Shown here: one piece after another, positions 1-9,213 of the stretch
How the letters are laid out: each line of letters begins with the position of its first letter
Numbering within the stretch: position 1 is the stretch's first letter
NCBI RefSeq assembly: GCF_014699135.1
Contig: NZ_JACOFT010000006.1
Coordinates: 239,690-303,689 of the forward strand
Length of the DNA stretch: 64,000 nt
Reading direction: 5' to 3'
Origin: Cognatundibacterium aquatile
Lineage (GTDB): Bacteria > Pseudomonadota > Gammaproteobacteria > Burkholderiales > Burkholderiaceae_D
Position numbers and translations under genes: made by a program
Notes under the pieces: generated by a model
Told to the model about the DNA's origin: nothing
Seen by the model: only the letters and a program-made list of their open reading frames with translations
The model's database searches: none

Positions 1-61
1 GCGTGGCAAGCGTGGTTCCGATAAAAATGCAGGAGGCAACAACAGTACGACGTGAAGACAT
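1..61 (-). CDS. N-terminus of an exported protein (truncated by window edge)
   Basis: Only the first 20 codons lie in the window. The minus-strand ATG at 61-59 is preceded by a GGAG-type ribosome binding site about 8 bases upstream. The translation begins MSSRRTVVASCIFIG and continues hydrophobic, which looks like a signal peptide: positive start, then a hydrophobic core. It follows the sulfonate-binding protein gene on the same strand after an 88-base gap, so it may belong to the same transport locus. The family cannot be told from this fragment. Confidence 0.5.
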   Translation of the reverse strand, partial: MSSRRTVVASCIFIGTTLAT

Positions 62-149
62 AAACGGGCTCCGGAAGAAATTAAAAGAACGACTAAACCC
101 GCCTGATGTTAATACAAAAAATATAAAAGAAATACAAAAACACGCCTGA

Positions 150-1091
150 TTATTTGGGATTCCACAGCCACACCTGCTGGCGGATATTGACAGGCTTGGG
201 GATCAGTTTATTTTGATAAAACAGATCAGCGATTTCCTGCTGACGCGCAGCAATATCTGCACTGACAGGCACAACCCCATAGCGACTACGCGCCTGCCAG
301 GTTTCGATAACGGAGGGCGGCAACCCTAATTGCGGCGCGATGATACCGGCCAATAATTGTGGATTCGCTCGCGCCCACGCACCGGTCTGCGCCAACTGGT
401 TCAGAATGATATTCAGCGCGGCTGGCGATTTTTCCGCAAGGCGACGGGAGGCGTCATAAAAACTATTCGCCGACAACAAGCCTTGATGGTCAGCCAGCAC
501 CCGGACTGGCAAACTATGCTGAACCGCTGCCAGATAAGGATCCCAGATGACCCACGCATCGATACTGCCACTCACAAACGCCGCTCTCGCATCTGCCGGT
601 GCAAGATAGACGGGCTGAATATCCTGCATACTCAGACCCGCTTTGCGCAGCGCCGCTAACACCAGCAAATTTGAACTGGAGCCTTTTTGAAAGGCGACTT
701 TTTTTCCTCTTAGCTGAGCCACCGTTTTTAATGGAGAATCCTTAGCGACCACTATCGCTTCCGCAGATGGCGACGCGGGTTCAGCACCGACATAGAGTAA
801 ATCGACCCCGGCCGCTTGTGCAAAAATCGGCGGTGGTGCGCCAGTCAGACCAAAATCCACATTCCCCGCGTGTAAAGCCTCCAGCAATTGCGGCCCGGCT
901 GGAAACTCTATCCATTTCACCTTGAGCTGCTGCGCACTCAGCGATTTTTCCAATGTTCCCTGCGCTTTCAACACAGACAGCAAACCGCTGCCCTTCTGAA
1001 AGCCGATGCCTATCACTTTATCGTCCGCGGCAGCAGTAACGGTGAGGAGCAGGCTGTATAAAAACAGACTCAGCTTCACTAATTTTTTCAT
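150..1091 (-). CDS. ssuA: Aliphatic sulfonate ABC transporter, periplasmic substrate-binding protein (SsuA-like)
   Basis: This 313-residue protein resembles the SsuA/TauA group of periplasmic binding proteins, which deliver alkanesulfonates to an ABC importer. It has a signal peptide (about residues 1-22, ending TAAADD). The family-typical segments are visible: an early IGFQKGSG, then GPQLLEALHAGNVDFGLTGAPPPIFAQAAG, where substrate is bound, and a later FVSGSIDAWVIWDPY. The start is preceded by AGAAAGAGA. It lies 57 bases downstream of a LacI-family regulator gene and may be co-transcribed with it. Permease and ATPase genes are not in the window and may lie beyond its left edge. The exact substrate (alkanesulfonate, taurine or an aromatic sulfonate) is inferred only from family. 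Confidence 0.82.
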   Translation of the reverse strand: MKKLVKLSLFLYSLLLTVTAAADDKVIGIGFQKGSGLLSVLKAQGTLEKSLSAQQLKVKWIEFPAGPQLLEALHAGNVDFGLTGAPPPIFAQAAGVDLLYVGAEPASPSAEAIVVAKDSPLKTVAQLRGKKVAFQKGSSSNLLVLAALRKAGLSMQDIQPVYLAPADARAAFVSGSIDAWVIWDPYLAAVQHSLPVRVLADHQGLLSANSFYDASRRLAEKSPAALNIILNQLAQTGAWARANPQLLAGIIAPQLGLPPSVIETWQARSRYGVVPVSADIAARQQEIADLFYQNKLIPKPVNIRQQVWLWNPK

Positions 1092-1148
1092 GATGTCTCT
1101 TTCTCATTTGTGACACTTGCTTGTGCCACTCAGTTGTAAGCCTATCGC

Positions 1149-2192
1149 TCAGGCGCTTTCGCGTTCCACTAATTCACAAGCCAGCAAATTCAATCTTTGT
1201 AAACGCCCGGATAAAGGAGTTTCGCCCAGACTTTCCAGAATTCTGAGGGCGGCAATCTCACCAATTTCTTTCGCCGGTGGCCGTATCGTCGTCAGACTCG
1301 GCAGCAACATGGAGGACATGGCATAGTCACCAAAACCAACGATCGCACATTGTTCCGGCATGCGTATACCAGCGCGCTGCCCGGCAAGAATCGCTGATGC
1401 CGCCAGATTGTCGTTAGCAAAAATAATCGCTTCTGCCGCCCCGCGCTGACGTAAAGCCAGCGCTTCCATTGCCTGCTTTCCTGCCTCAAATGGTGTGGCG
1501 GCAGTTGGTATAAACATCCAGGGCTTCAAGCCATGTTCACGCATCACTTCAGCGTATCCATCGCGCCGGTCAATTGCACTTTCATCGCTCGCCACGCTGT
1601 TTTGTACGAACGCAATCCGGCGATATCCTTTGCCCAGCAAATAACGGGCTGCCTGACGCCCTACTTCTGTATGCGAAAAACCGACTTGTATATGTTTGCG
1701 TCGCGGTGCGTAATCCCAGGTTTCAACTACGGGGATATTGGCTGATGCCAGTAATTGCCCGGTTGCCTTGCTGTGATACTGACTGGTGACCGCCAGCGCC
1801 GCTGGCGACCATCCCAGAAAAGTACGTACTGCTCTTTCTTCCTGAGCTTCAGAAAAATAGCTCGATGCCAGCAACAGCTGATAGCCATGCGCCGTCAGCA
1901 CATCACTGAAACTCTGTATGGTATTGGCAAAAATCGGGCCGGAAATATTCGGTATCACCATGCCGATAATCCGCCCGTGGGTCGAAGCCAGACCTCCCGC
2001 CACCAGATTCGGCACGTAGTTCAAAGCGCTGACTGCACTGCGGATGCGCTCTCGCAATGCCTCCGATACCGTGTCGGGTTGCTTGAAATAGCGTGACACC
2101 GTAATTGAGCCGACGCCAGCAACTTTAGCGACATCGTGTATGGTCGCGCGGCCTGAGCCACGTCGTTTTCGGGTTCCGTTTTCCTGCGTCAT
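1149..2192 (-). CDS. LacI-family transcriptional regulator (GntR-gluconate subtype)
   Basis: A full-length LacI-family regulator of 347 residues. The N-terminal helix-turn-helix is at about residues 17-40 (IHDVAKVAGVGSITVSRYF), followed by the hinge (LNYVPNLVAGGLAS) and a periplasmic-binding-protein-like sensor domain (IIGMVIPNISGPIFANTIQSF). The recognition helix with V-x-x-I-T-V-S-R and the hinge resemble the E. coli gluconate repressor GntR branch. The branch is supported by a GntR-type palindrome 78 bases upstream of the start, in the gap before the TonB receptor gene. The likely targets are its own operon (with the sulfonate-binding gene) and the divergent receptor. The effector is unknown; a sugar acid would fit the branch, whereas the neighbours suggest organosulfur. 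Confidence 0.85.
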   Translation of the reverse strand: MTQENGTRKRRGSGRATIHDVAKVAGVGSITVSRYFKQPDTVSEALRERIRSAVSALNYVPNLVAGGLASTHGRIIGMVIPNISGPIFANTIQSFSDVLTAHGYQLLLASSYFSEAQEERAVRTFLGWSPAALAVTSQYHSKATGQLLASANIPVVETWDYAPRRKHIQVGFSHTEVGRQAARYLLGKGYRRIAFVQNSVASDESAIDRRDGYAEVMREHGLKPWMFIPTAATPFEAGKQAMEALALRQRGAAEAIIFANDNLAASAILAGQRAGIRMPEQCAIVGFGDYAMSSMLLPSLTTIRPPAKEIGEIAALRILESLGETPLSGRLQRLNLLACELVERESA

Positions 2193-2269
2193 TTCTGCAT
2201 ATTCTCAAAAGACATTTAGATGCTTGTTTTAATTCTTTGACTTGGATATCGCCATCAAAGAAACTAAAA

Positions 2270-2285
2270 ATGGTATCGGTACCAT
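2270..2285. promoter_or_regulatory. Candidate LacI/GntR-type operator palindrome
   Basis: The 16 bases ATGGTATCGGTACCAT form two perfect 6-base half-sites (ATGGTA/TACCAT) around a TCGG centre. The pattern matches the ATGnTA-nCGn-TAnCAT style operator bound by GntR-like members of the LacI family. It lies between the LacI-family regulator gene (minus) and the TonB receptor gene (plus). Binding by the adjacent regulator is inferred. Confidence 0.6.
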
Positions 2286-2476
2286 GCAAATTCTAACAGC
2301 ACCGATAGCAGCAGCGAAGTCGCATTTCCTTCGTTGCTTATTACCGATTCAACTAAGAGGCCGTTGCACAGTAAGACTGCTGTTATCACACACGAAAAGG
2401 ATGAGCACGCAGACCATCAACGCAGCAGCGCTTTGCAGAATGGCATTTACAAAGATTGAGGGATTAAAGGACTACC

Positions 2477-4729
2477 ATGAAGATCAATACAAAAAACAAA
2501 TTATTGCAGCGTCGCCGTGCTCAGCAACTAGGCAGCTTGCTGAGCGTTGCCGCAATTTCCATCAGCACCGCTGCTGCTGAAAATGCGGCACCTCCGGCAA
2601 GTGACGATCAGGCGGGTCTGCCATCAGTCACAGTGACAGCCACACGCAGGGAAGCGAGTTTACGTTCGGTGCCTGTCGCGGTATCGGTACTCAACGGCGA
2701 CCTGCTTGAACAAGCGAATCGCAACAGCATCGACAGTATTGCCGCAGAATTACCGAGTGTGAATTTCCGTCAGCAAGGAGGCAATAAAGACAGCACTATC
2801 TTCGTCCGTGGGATAGGCACGATTTCCACATCACCCGGCGTCGAACCGACGGTTTCCACCGTGGTGGATGGTGTCGTCTTTGCTCGCCCTGGGCAGGCAA
2901 CGCTGGACTTACTCGACATCGACCGCATCGAAATATTGCGTGGCCCGCAGGGCACCTTGTTTGGCAAAAATGCGTCTTCGGGTGTGCTCAATGTCGTCAG
3001 CCGCAAACCTGGCAAAGACACTGCCGGTTTCATTGACGCCTCGTATTTTGAAGGTAATGAAAGGCGCTTACGGGCAGGTGTTTCCGGCACGCTGGCACCG
3101 GAAACAGTACGCGCCTCGCTGACTGCGCTGGACACGAAATATGACGGTAATGTCGATAACGTCACCAGCGGTAATAAGGTGAATGGATTCGACCGTCAGG
3201 GCTTACGTGCGAAAGTACTGGTAACGCCGAACAGCGACCTTGATATCACGCTGGTTGCCGACTATCTGCGTTCAAACAGTTCACCGACATTTGTCGCTTA
3301 CAAATCCACCAGCGCACCATTTTCACAAGCGATTGCACCGGTGATCGCAAGCACTGAAAATCGCCAGATCCGCACCGATATTCCAAGTGATATCAGCGAT
3401 TTCAACAAAGGGATTTCCGCGCAGATTGACTGGCGCAGTCAGGGTTATACACTCACCTCCATCACCGCCGCACGTCAGTGGGACAATGAACAGCACACGA
3501 CCACATCGGCCATAGGCAACAGTGCTGATCTCAGTCGTATCAGTGCAGCTTTTCCCGCGACCCGTGATATCGGCACGCTGCACTATCGCCAGTTTTCACA
3601 GGAATTACGGCTGGCCTCACCTAAAGACAGCATCGTCGATTACGTTCTCGGTGCTTATTATCTGCATGGCAAAGATGAGGAAACTTATCAACGCATCGTC
3701 ACGACGTCAGCAACGTCGATCAATTCCGGTTTTGCGCCGTATAGTGTTACGAGCGATAGCTATTCCCTGTTCGGCGAAGGCAACTACGTGATCAGCGATG
3801 GATTGAAAGCGATTGCCGGCGCGCGCTGGACGCGTGACGAACTTTCTTACAACCATGCCCGCACCTCAACGCAGACAACAGCATTTGCAGGCGTACAACC
3901 GGCCACCAACAATGCCGGATCAACGTCCGAAAGTGCATGGTCCGGGCGCACAGGCTTGCAATATGATCTGAGCAAAGACATCAGCACGTATGCAACCGTG
4001 TCGCGTGGCTACAAAGGCCCTGCTTACAATGTATTCTTCAACATGCTCAATCGCGACACGCTCGCGCTGAAACCAGAAACATCTGACTCCTATGAAGTCG
4101 GCATCAAGGCCATCGGCTTCGATAAAAAGCTGAGTGTGAATCTGGCCGCATTCCAGACCAACTATAAAAACTATCAGGCGAATTTTTATGACACTGTCGC
4201 CGGTGCAGTTGTCACCCGTCTGATCAATGCGGGCGAAGTATCAACGCGTGGTGTGGAAATTGACGTTGAAGCGCGCCCTGCTTCCCGTCTAAATCTGAGT
4301 ACATCACTGGCCTATATCGACGCCAGAATTGATCAGTTCAACTGCCCTGCTGCAGCCGCGGCCTCCTGCACGCTGAATGGTCAGACCTTACCATTCTCAC
4401 CGAAATGGAAAAGCTTCAGCCGTGCCAGCTATGGTATTCCACTGGCCAATGGCTTGCATCTGGAGCTGTCTGCCGACTACAGCTGGCAAAGCAAAGTGCA
4501 GTACGACTTATTCCAGTCGGTTAACACGATACAGGGTAGCGTCGGTTTGATTAATGCGAGCATCGCCTTATCCTCATCCGACAATGGCTGGCGAATTGCA
4601 TTGATAGGAAAAAATCTGGGCGATAAGAGTTACGCGACGAATCTGGTCAACAGCAGCGGCTACGTCACCCGTGCAGTACCCCGCGACGATCAACGCTATT
4701 TCGGCATCACGGCCAGAAAGGATTTCTGA
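2477..4729 (+). CDS. TonB-dependent outer membrane receptor
   Basis: A 750-residue outer membrane receptor importing an unidentified ligand with TonB energy. Visible parts are a signal peptide (about residues 1-35, positive stretch LLQRRRAQQ then hydrophobic, ending STAAA), a plug domain (VTVTATRREASLRSVPVAV; later RIEILRGPQGTLFGKNASSGVLNVVSRKP, the canonical plug signature), and a 22-strand barrel ending in an aromatic residue (ARKDF, a typical C-terminal Phe). AAAGGA precedes the ATG. It is divergent from the LacI-type regulator and followed 4 bases later by a flavin monooxygenase, so the two are probably co-transcribed. The plug resembles the siderophore-independent receptors of Sphingomonads and Burkholderiales, often for organic compounds. 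An organosulfur substrate is inference from context. Confidence 0.9.
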   Translation: MKINTKNKLLQRRRAQQLGSLLSVAAISISTAAAENAAPPASDDQAGLPSVTVTATRREASLRSVPVAVSVLNGDLLEQANRNSIDSIAAELPSVNFRQQGGNKDSTIFVRGIGTISTSPGVEPTVSTVVDGVVFARPGQATLDLLDIDRIEILRGPQGTLFGKNASSGVLNVVSRKPGKDTAGFIDASYFEGNERRLRAGVSGTLAPETVRASLTALDTKYDGNVDNVTSGNKVNGFDRQGLRAKVLVTPNSDLDITLVADYLRSNSSPTFVAYKSTSAPFSQAIAPVIASTENRQIRTDIPSDISDFNKGISAQIDWRSQGYTLTSITAARQWDNEQHTTTSAIGNSADLSRISAAFPATRDIGTLHYRQFSQELRLASPKDSIVDYVLGAYYLHGKDEETYQRIVTTSATSINSGFAPYSVTSDSYSLFGEGNYVISDGLKAIAGARWTRDELSYNHARTSTQTTAFAGVQPATNNAGSTSESAWSGRTGLQYDLSKDISTYATVSRGYKGPAYNVFFNMLNRDTLALKPETSDSYEVGIKAIGFDKKLSVNLAAFQTNYKNYQANFYDTVAGAVVTRLINAGEVSTRGVEIDVEARPASRLNLSTSLAYIDARIDQFNCPAAAAASCTLNGQTLPFSPKWKSFSRASYGIPLANGLHLELSADYSWQSKVQYDLFQSVNTIQGSVGLINASIALSSSDNGWRIALIGKNLGDKSYATNLVNSSGYVTRAVPRDDQRYFGITARKDF

Positions 4730-4733
4730 GATC

Positions 4734-6032
4734 ATGACAAAACGCGAACTGAAACTCGGCGCTTTTTTACTTCATAACGGACATCATGTTGCCGCCTGGC
4801 GGCATCCGCAGGCCGATACCGGCGCAGACCCGCTCAGGCTGTACCAGCATCTGGCGAAAACTGCGGAACGTGCCTGCTTCGACGCCGTCTTTTTCGCCGA
4901 CAGCGTTGCGCTGACCAGCGGCGTCGGCGGACTGGAGCCATTGACCTTGCTCTCTGCGATTGCCGCCGTCACCGATCGCATAGGACTGATAGGCACCGCC
5001 ACTACAACATACAATGAGCCTTATCATGTTGCCCGCAAATTCGCTTCACTGGACAGAATTTCCAGAGGTCGCGCTGGCTGGAATCTGGTGACCTCGGATA
5101 ATGCAGCCGAAGCAGCTAATTTTGGCCGCACAGAACATGTAGGGCATGCAGAGCGCTATGAACGGGCAAAGGAATTTCATCAGGTAGTACAAGGTTTATG
5201 GGATAGCTGGGAAGATGATGCGATTCTGAACGATAAGCAAAATGCTATCCAGTTTGATCCGCAAAAACTACATACCTTGCAGCATCACGGCAAACACTTT
5301 TCTGTCGCAGGGCCGCTCAATGTCAGCCGCAGTCCGCAGGGAAAGCCGATTACCGTGCAGGCGGGCGGCTCGGAAACCGGAAAGAATCTGGCCGCTGAAA
5401 CTGCCGACGTGGTTTTCACTGCGCATCCCACACTCGCCTCTGCGCAAGCCTTTTATCAGGATCTGAAAGCACGAGTGGAAAAAGCCGGACGTCATCGTGA
5501 TGACTTGAAAATCATGCCAGGTCTTTTTCCTGTCGTTGCAAAAACACAGGAAGAAGCACAACGGAAATTTCAGCTGCTGCAAGATCTGGTCACGCCGAAA
5601 GATGGCATCACCCTGCTGGGAAGAATGATAGGTAATTTCGACCTGACACCTTATCCTGTCGATGAACCATTGCCGGAATTACCGCTCACAGATAATGGTC
5701 AGCAAAGCCGCCAGAAATTACTGACACAGCTCGCTCAGGGTGAAAATCTGACGATACGTGAACTGTATTTGCGCATCGCTGGCGGGCGCGGTCACTTCAC
5801 ACTGATAGGCACACCGGAACACATCGCTGACCAGATACAGCTCTGGTTTGAAAATGATGCAGCAGATGGATTCAACATCATGTCGCCATATCTGCCCGGC
5901 GGCCTGGAAGATTTCACAGAGTTGGTTGTTCCCGAATTGCAAAGACGCGGCTTATTCCGTACCAGTTATGCCGGAACCACTTTACGCGAACACCTTGGTC
6001 TGGCGTTTCCGAAAAACCGGTATGCGAAATAA
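4734..6032 (+). CDS. Flavin-dependent monooxygenase, NtaA/SnaA/DszA family
   Basis: A class C (luciferase-like) monooxygenase of 432 residues using reduced FMN from a separate reductase. Family features are the N-terminal LGAFLLHNGHHVAAWRHPQA, the FFADSVAL and EPLTLLSAIAAVTDRIGLIGTATTTYNEPYHVARKFASLD blocks, RAGWNLVTSDN, and QAGGSETGKNLAAETADVVFTAHP. The group includes nitrilotriacetate (NtaA) and dibenzothiophene-sulfone (DszA) monooxygenases. In Burkholderiales such genes often sit with sulfonate transporters and act in desulfonation. The ATG at 4734 is chosen because the longer open frame overlaps the receptor gene and this ATG follows AGAAAGGA. It ends before a strong terminator. The substrate is not determinable from sequence. 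Confidence 0.83.
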   Translation: MTKRELKLGAFLLHNGHHVAAWRHPQADTGADPLRLYQHLAKTAERACFDAVFFADSVALTSGVGGLEPLTLLSAIAAVTDRIGLIGTATTTYNEPYHVARKFASLDRISRGRAGWNLVTSDNAAEAANFGRTEHVGHAERYERAKEFHQVVQGLWDSWEDDAILNDKQNAIQFDPQKLHTLQHHGKHFSVAGPLNVSRSPQGKPITVQAGGSETGKNLAAETADVVFTAHPTLASAQAFYQDLKARVEKAGRHRDDLKIMPGLFPVVAKTQEEAQRKFQLLQDLVTPKDGITLLGRMIGNFDLTPYPVDEPLPELPLTDNGQQSRQKLLTQLAQGENLTIRELYLRIAGGRGHFTLIGTPEHIADQIQLWFENDAADGFNIMSPYLPGGLEDFTELVVPELQRRGLFRTSYAGTTLREHLGLAFPKNRYAK

Positions 6033-6059
6033 CTGAGTCCAATGTATCTTGTATTTTTT

Positions 6060-6098
6060 ATGCGACAAAAATTCCGGATATTTTTGTCGCATTTTTTC
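6060..6098 (+). terminator. Rho-independent terminator after the monooxygenase gene
   Basis: A perfect 13-base stem (ATGCGACAAAAAT at 6060-6072, complement at 6080-6092) with a 7-base loop is followed by a T run. It closes the receptor-monooxygenase transcript. Confidence 0.85.
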
Positions 6099-6300
6099 TT
6101 CTGAAAATTGCGCTGCTCAGTTTTACCTGTGACGAAGTCGTCGTAGAAATTAGCCGACGCTGAATCATATATGCAAATTTAAAAATAATCGTTCCTCGCT
6201 TTTCCTTTCGAAGATTAAATCTCATTTGAACATCAAACCGCATACAACCAGGAGCGCGGTCAAACTGAAATCTGCCTGCTCCATCTCTAATGAGACTTTT

Positions 6301-7557
6301 ATGAAACACGCAAAATTACAATTCAACGTGCTGGCATTGAGCCTGCTGACGGTATCCACGGCCTTCGCTACCGATGGCTATTTTTCTCATGGCTACGGTA
6401 TCAGAACTCAAGCCACTGGCGGTGCGGGTATCGCGTTACCACAAGATAGCCTGGCAGCGGCGAGCAATCCTGCAGGCATTGCGTGGACAGGAAACCGTAT
6501 TGATGGCGGGCTCAGTTGGTTTAGTCCCAGCCGCAGCACCGACATCACCGGAAACGGTGTTCCCGGCGTTAATGGCAGCTACGAAGGGAATGACAAAAAG
6601 AATTTCTGGCTGCCTGAATTGGGCTACACCAGACAGTTGAATCAGGATGTCAGTATTGGTATTGCGGCTTACGGCAATGGCGGCATGAATACCGATTATG
6701 GCAAAAATCCTTACGCCGGATTTGGCAGTAAAGGCAGCGCTGGCGTTAATCTGGAACAGCTGTTCATTTCGCCTTCGCTGGCTTACAAAGTCAATGACCA
6801 GCATGCGTTTGGTGCTGCCATCAATTTTGCTTATCAACGCTTTTCAGCGAAGGGAGTCAGTGTTTTTTCATCGGCCTCTATCGACAGTAAAAACCTGACC
6901 GACAATGGCAATGACAGCGCAACTGGCTGGGGACTGCGCCTGGGCTGGAGCGGACAGATCACTCCTGCGCTGACACTAGGTGCGACATGGGCATCGAAAG
7001 TCAAAACCGGTAATTTTGAAAAATACCGTGGTCTGTTCGCACAAGGCGGTGGTTTTGACATTCCGGAAAATTACGGTATTGGCCTGGCATACAAAGTACA
7101 TCCGCAATTAACGCTGGCAGCCGATCTGCAACAGATCAAGTATGGCTACATCAGCTCTATCGCCAATCCTCTGGCAAATTTATTTGCTGGAAATCCACTC
7201 GGTTCTGAAAAAGGCGCAGGCTTTGGCTGGCGCGACATCACTGTCGTCAAAGTGGGAGCAGTCTATGATTACAGCGAGGATCTGACCCTGCGTGCGGGCT
7301 ACAATCATGGCGGCCAGCCTGTACCTGCCAGCGAAACTTTTTTCAATATTCTCGCGCCGGGAGTGGTGCAGGATCATCTGACGCTGGGCGCTACATACAA
7401 AGTGGCGAATGGCGGCGAATTGAGTTTTTCATATACACATGGTTTCAAAAAGACCGTCAATGGCAGTAATTCCATCCCAACATCTTTTGGTGCTGGCAAT
7501 GCCAATGTCTCTCTTAGCGAAAATATAGTCGGCGTCGCTTACGGCTGGAAATTCTGA
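6301..7557 (+). CDS. OmpP1/FadL-family outer membrane transporter
   Basis: A 418-residue outer membrane beta-barrel of the FadL/TodX family, which lets hydrophobic molecules such as fatty acids and aromatics cross the outer membrane. It has a signal peptide (residues 1-23, cleaved after STAFA). The mature start TDGYFSHGYGIRTQATGGAGIALPQDSLAAASNPAG is the family's N-terminal hatch region with the NPAG signature. The C-terminus ends YGWKF, as expected for an outer membrane barrel. The ATG at 6301 is chosen because it begins the signal peptide; an upstream in-frame TTG would add 25 residues with no such feature. Next to a flavin monooxygenase and an exported hydrolase it may admit a hydrophobic substrate. 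That role is inferred. Confidence 0.88.
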   Translation: MKHAKLQFNVLALSLLTVSTAFATDGYFSHGYGIRTQATGGAGIALPQDSLAAASNPAGIAWTGNRIDGGLSWFSPSRSTDITGNGVPGVNGSYEGNDKKNFWLPELGYTRQLNQDVSIGIAAYGNGGMNTDYGKNPYAGFGSKGSAGVNLEQLFISPSLAYKVNDQHAFGAAINFAYQRFSAKGVSVFSSASIDSKNLTDNGNDSATGWGLRLGWSGQITPALTLGATWASKVKTGNFEKYRGLFAQGGGFDIPENYGIGLAYKVHPQLTLAADLQQIKYGYISSIANPLANLFAGNPLGSEKGAGFGWRDITVVKVGAVYDYSEDLTLRAGYNHGGQPVPASETFFNILAPGVVQDHLTLGATYKVANGGELSFSYTHGFKKTVNGSNSIPTSFGAGNANVSLSENIVGVAYGWKF

Positions 7558-7596
7558 ACACATCTGAGGTTGCGGTCTGAGATCACTACTCCAGCA

Positions 7597-7639
7597 CATG
7601 CTGCCATCCTGAATAGCTGTTCACAAGGATGGCAGCATG
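7597..7639. other. Long perfect hairpin without a T run
   Basis: A perfect 14-base stem (CATGCTGCCATCCT at 7597-7610 and its complement at 7626-7639) encloses a 15-base loop. It stands 40 bases after the FadL-type gene and 114 before the hydrolase gene. No T tract follows, so it may be a transcript-stabilising hairpin or a factor-dependent end rather than a simple terminator. Confidence 0.6.
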
Positions 7640-7752
7640 CATTGTCACTACCGACGATTTACCGCATCACGCATTACTTAACCTCAACATCTCTTTACTC
7701 CGCCTGAGTCAGGGCATTTCGAGTAAAAACATTTTTGCTTACTGCCAGAAAT

Positions 7753-9105
7753 ATGACATTCAAAAAACACATCTGCATTGCCCTGTCTGGGATTACCGCA
7801 GCGGTTTGCCTTGCCCAGATCAATCCAGCTCTTGCAATCGATAACCGGATTGATCAGATACGCCCAGACGCACCAGAACTGGCTGCGTATGGCCGCTATC
7901 CTGTCGGCGTCACAACACTACAGGTCAGCAATCCGGGGCAACTGGATATTCTGAATGCGAAACCAGATGAGGCTATCCCTCGCTATAACCGGCCGCTGAC
8001 ACTGGAAATCTGGTATCCAGCCGTCGCTGCTGACCACTCGCCATCGGCGACAACATTCCGCACGTTTTTACGCGATGGAAAAACAGAGGTGACGTTGACA
8101 GGGAAAGCAGTACGTGATGCCGCTGCCGAAAAAAATGCAGGTGTATTTCCATTGGTGATCGTCTCTCATGGTTATCCGGGGAACCGCTTTCTGCTCAGTC
8201 ACCTGACAGAAAATCTCGCCAGCAAAGGCTATGTCGTAGTGGCGATCGACCATACCGACAGCACGTTTCATGAGTTTAAAAATTTTTCCAGTACTTTATT
8301 AAATCGTTCTCTCGATCAGCTATTCGTATTAAATCAGATGGCACTGTTAAACGAACAGGACAATACCGGGAAATTAACAGGAATCATTGATGCAGCTAAC
8401 ACTGCGCTGATTGGCTATTCCATGGGTGGTTACGGTGTGCTCAACAGTTTAGGTGCCGGCGTCAGCGCGAAAAGCGTGAGTGCACCAACCGTGCCGAATG
8501 GCGCGCTACAGAGTCGCGCAGCAAATGATCCACGTTATCTGGCATCCATCGACAAACGGATTAAAGCGGCAGTCGCATTTGCCCCCTGGGGCTGGAATGC
8601 AGGCTTATGGGATACGCAGGCCCTGGCCGCCATCAAAACGCCACTTTTTTATATTGCCGGCAGTGCCGATGATGTCTCAGGTTATTCGCCCGGTGTGCGT
8701 AATCTGTTTGAATCCAGCATCAATACAGGGCGCTATCTGCTGACATTTGAAAATGCCAATCACAGTGCAGGCGCACCGATTCCTGCCCCGAAGGAATCAT
8801 GGCAGGCAGTGCCGACACTGAAACGTATTCCGGCTGAAAGTTATATCGACGCGGTGTGGGATAACACCAGGATGAATAATGTCTCCCAGCATTTTGTCAC
8901 GGCATTTCTGGGAAAATATCTGAAACATGATGACAGCATGGATGCTTTTCTCGCGTTGACCGAAAATGCCAAAGACGGCAAGTGGAGCACAGATGAGAGT
9001 GGTAACAAAAAACCCGACCATACGTATTGGAAAGGCTTCCCGGCTCGCACTGCGGTTGGATTGAAACTGGAATACCTGCCAGCGGCAACATCACAGAAAC
9101 AATAA
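7753..9105 (+). CDS. Exported alpha/beta hydrolase (dienelactone hydrolase/PAF-acetylhydrolase-like)
   Basis: A 450-residue secreted alpha/beta hydrolase. It has a signal peptide (about residues 1-28, ending NPALA). The oxyanion-side motif is VIVSHGYPGNRF, the nucleophile elbow is GYSMGG (Gly-x-Ser-x-Gly), a Gly-Ser-x-Asp-Asp segment (IAGSADDVSGYSP) could give the acid, and NANHSAG could give the catalytic His. The layout matches periplasmic hydrolases annotated as dienelactone hydrolase or platelet-activating-factor acetylhydrolase-like. The ATG at 7753 starts the signal peptide; a TTG 18 bases earlier is less likely. A strong terminator follows. The ester substrate is unknown; linkage to the FadL-type porin suggests a hydrophobic ester. 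Confidence 0.8.
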   Translation: MTFKKHICIALSGITAAVCLAQINPALAIDNRIDQIRPDAPELAAYGRYPVGVTTLQVSNPGQLDILNAKPDEAIPRYNRPLTLEIWYPAVAADHSPSATTFRTFLRDGKTEVTLTGKAVRDAAAEKNAGVFPLVIVSHGYPGNRFLLSHLTENLASKGYVVVAIDHTDSTFHEFKNFSSTLLNRSLDQLFVLNQMALLNEQDNTGKLTGIIDAANTALIGYSMGGYGVLNSLGAGVSAKSVSAPTVPNGALQSRAANDPRYLASIDKRIKAAVAFAPWGWNAGLWDTQALAAIKTPLFYIAGSADDVSGYSPGVRNLFESSINTGRYLLTFENANHSAGAPIPAPKESWQAVPTLKRIPAESYIDAVWDNTRMNNVSQHFVTAFLGKYLKHDDSMDAFLALTENAKDGKWSTDESGNKKPDHTYWKGFPARTAVGLKLEYLPAATSQKQ

Positions 9106-9110
9106 ATAAA

Positions 9111-9147
9111 AGCCGTATCCCTGAATGACAAGGATACGGCTTTTTTT
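9111..9147 (+). terminator. Rho-independent terminator after the hydrolase gene
   Basis: AGCCGTATCC (9111-9120) pairs with GGATACGGCT (9132-9141), followed by seven T. It ends the plus-strand cluster before the convergent encapsulin operon. Confidence 0.9.
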
Positions 9148-9213
9148 ACAGCGACCATGCCTATCGACTGACGCCGCGACGCTGATTTGTCAACGGCAGC
9201 CAGTCATTTTTGC

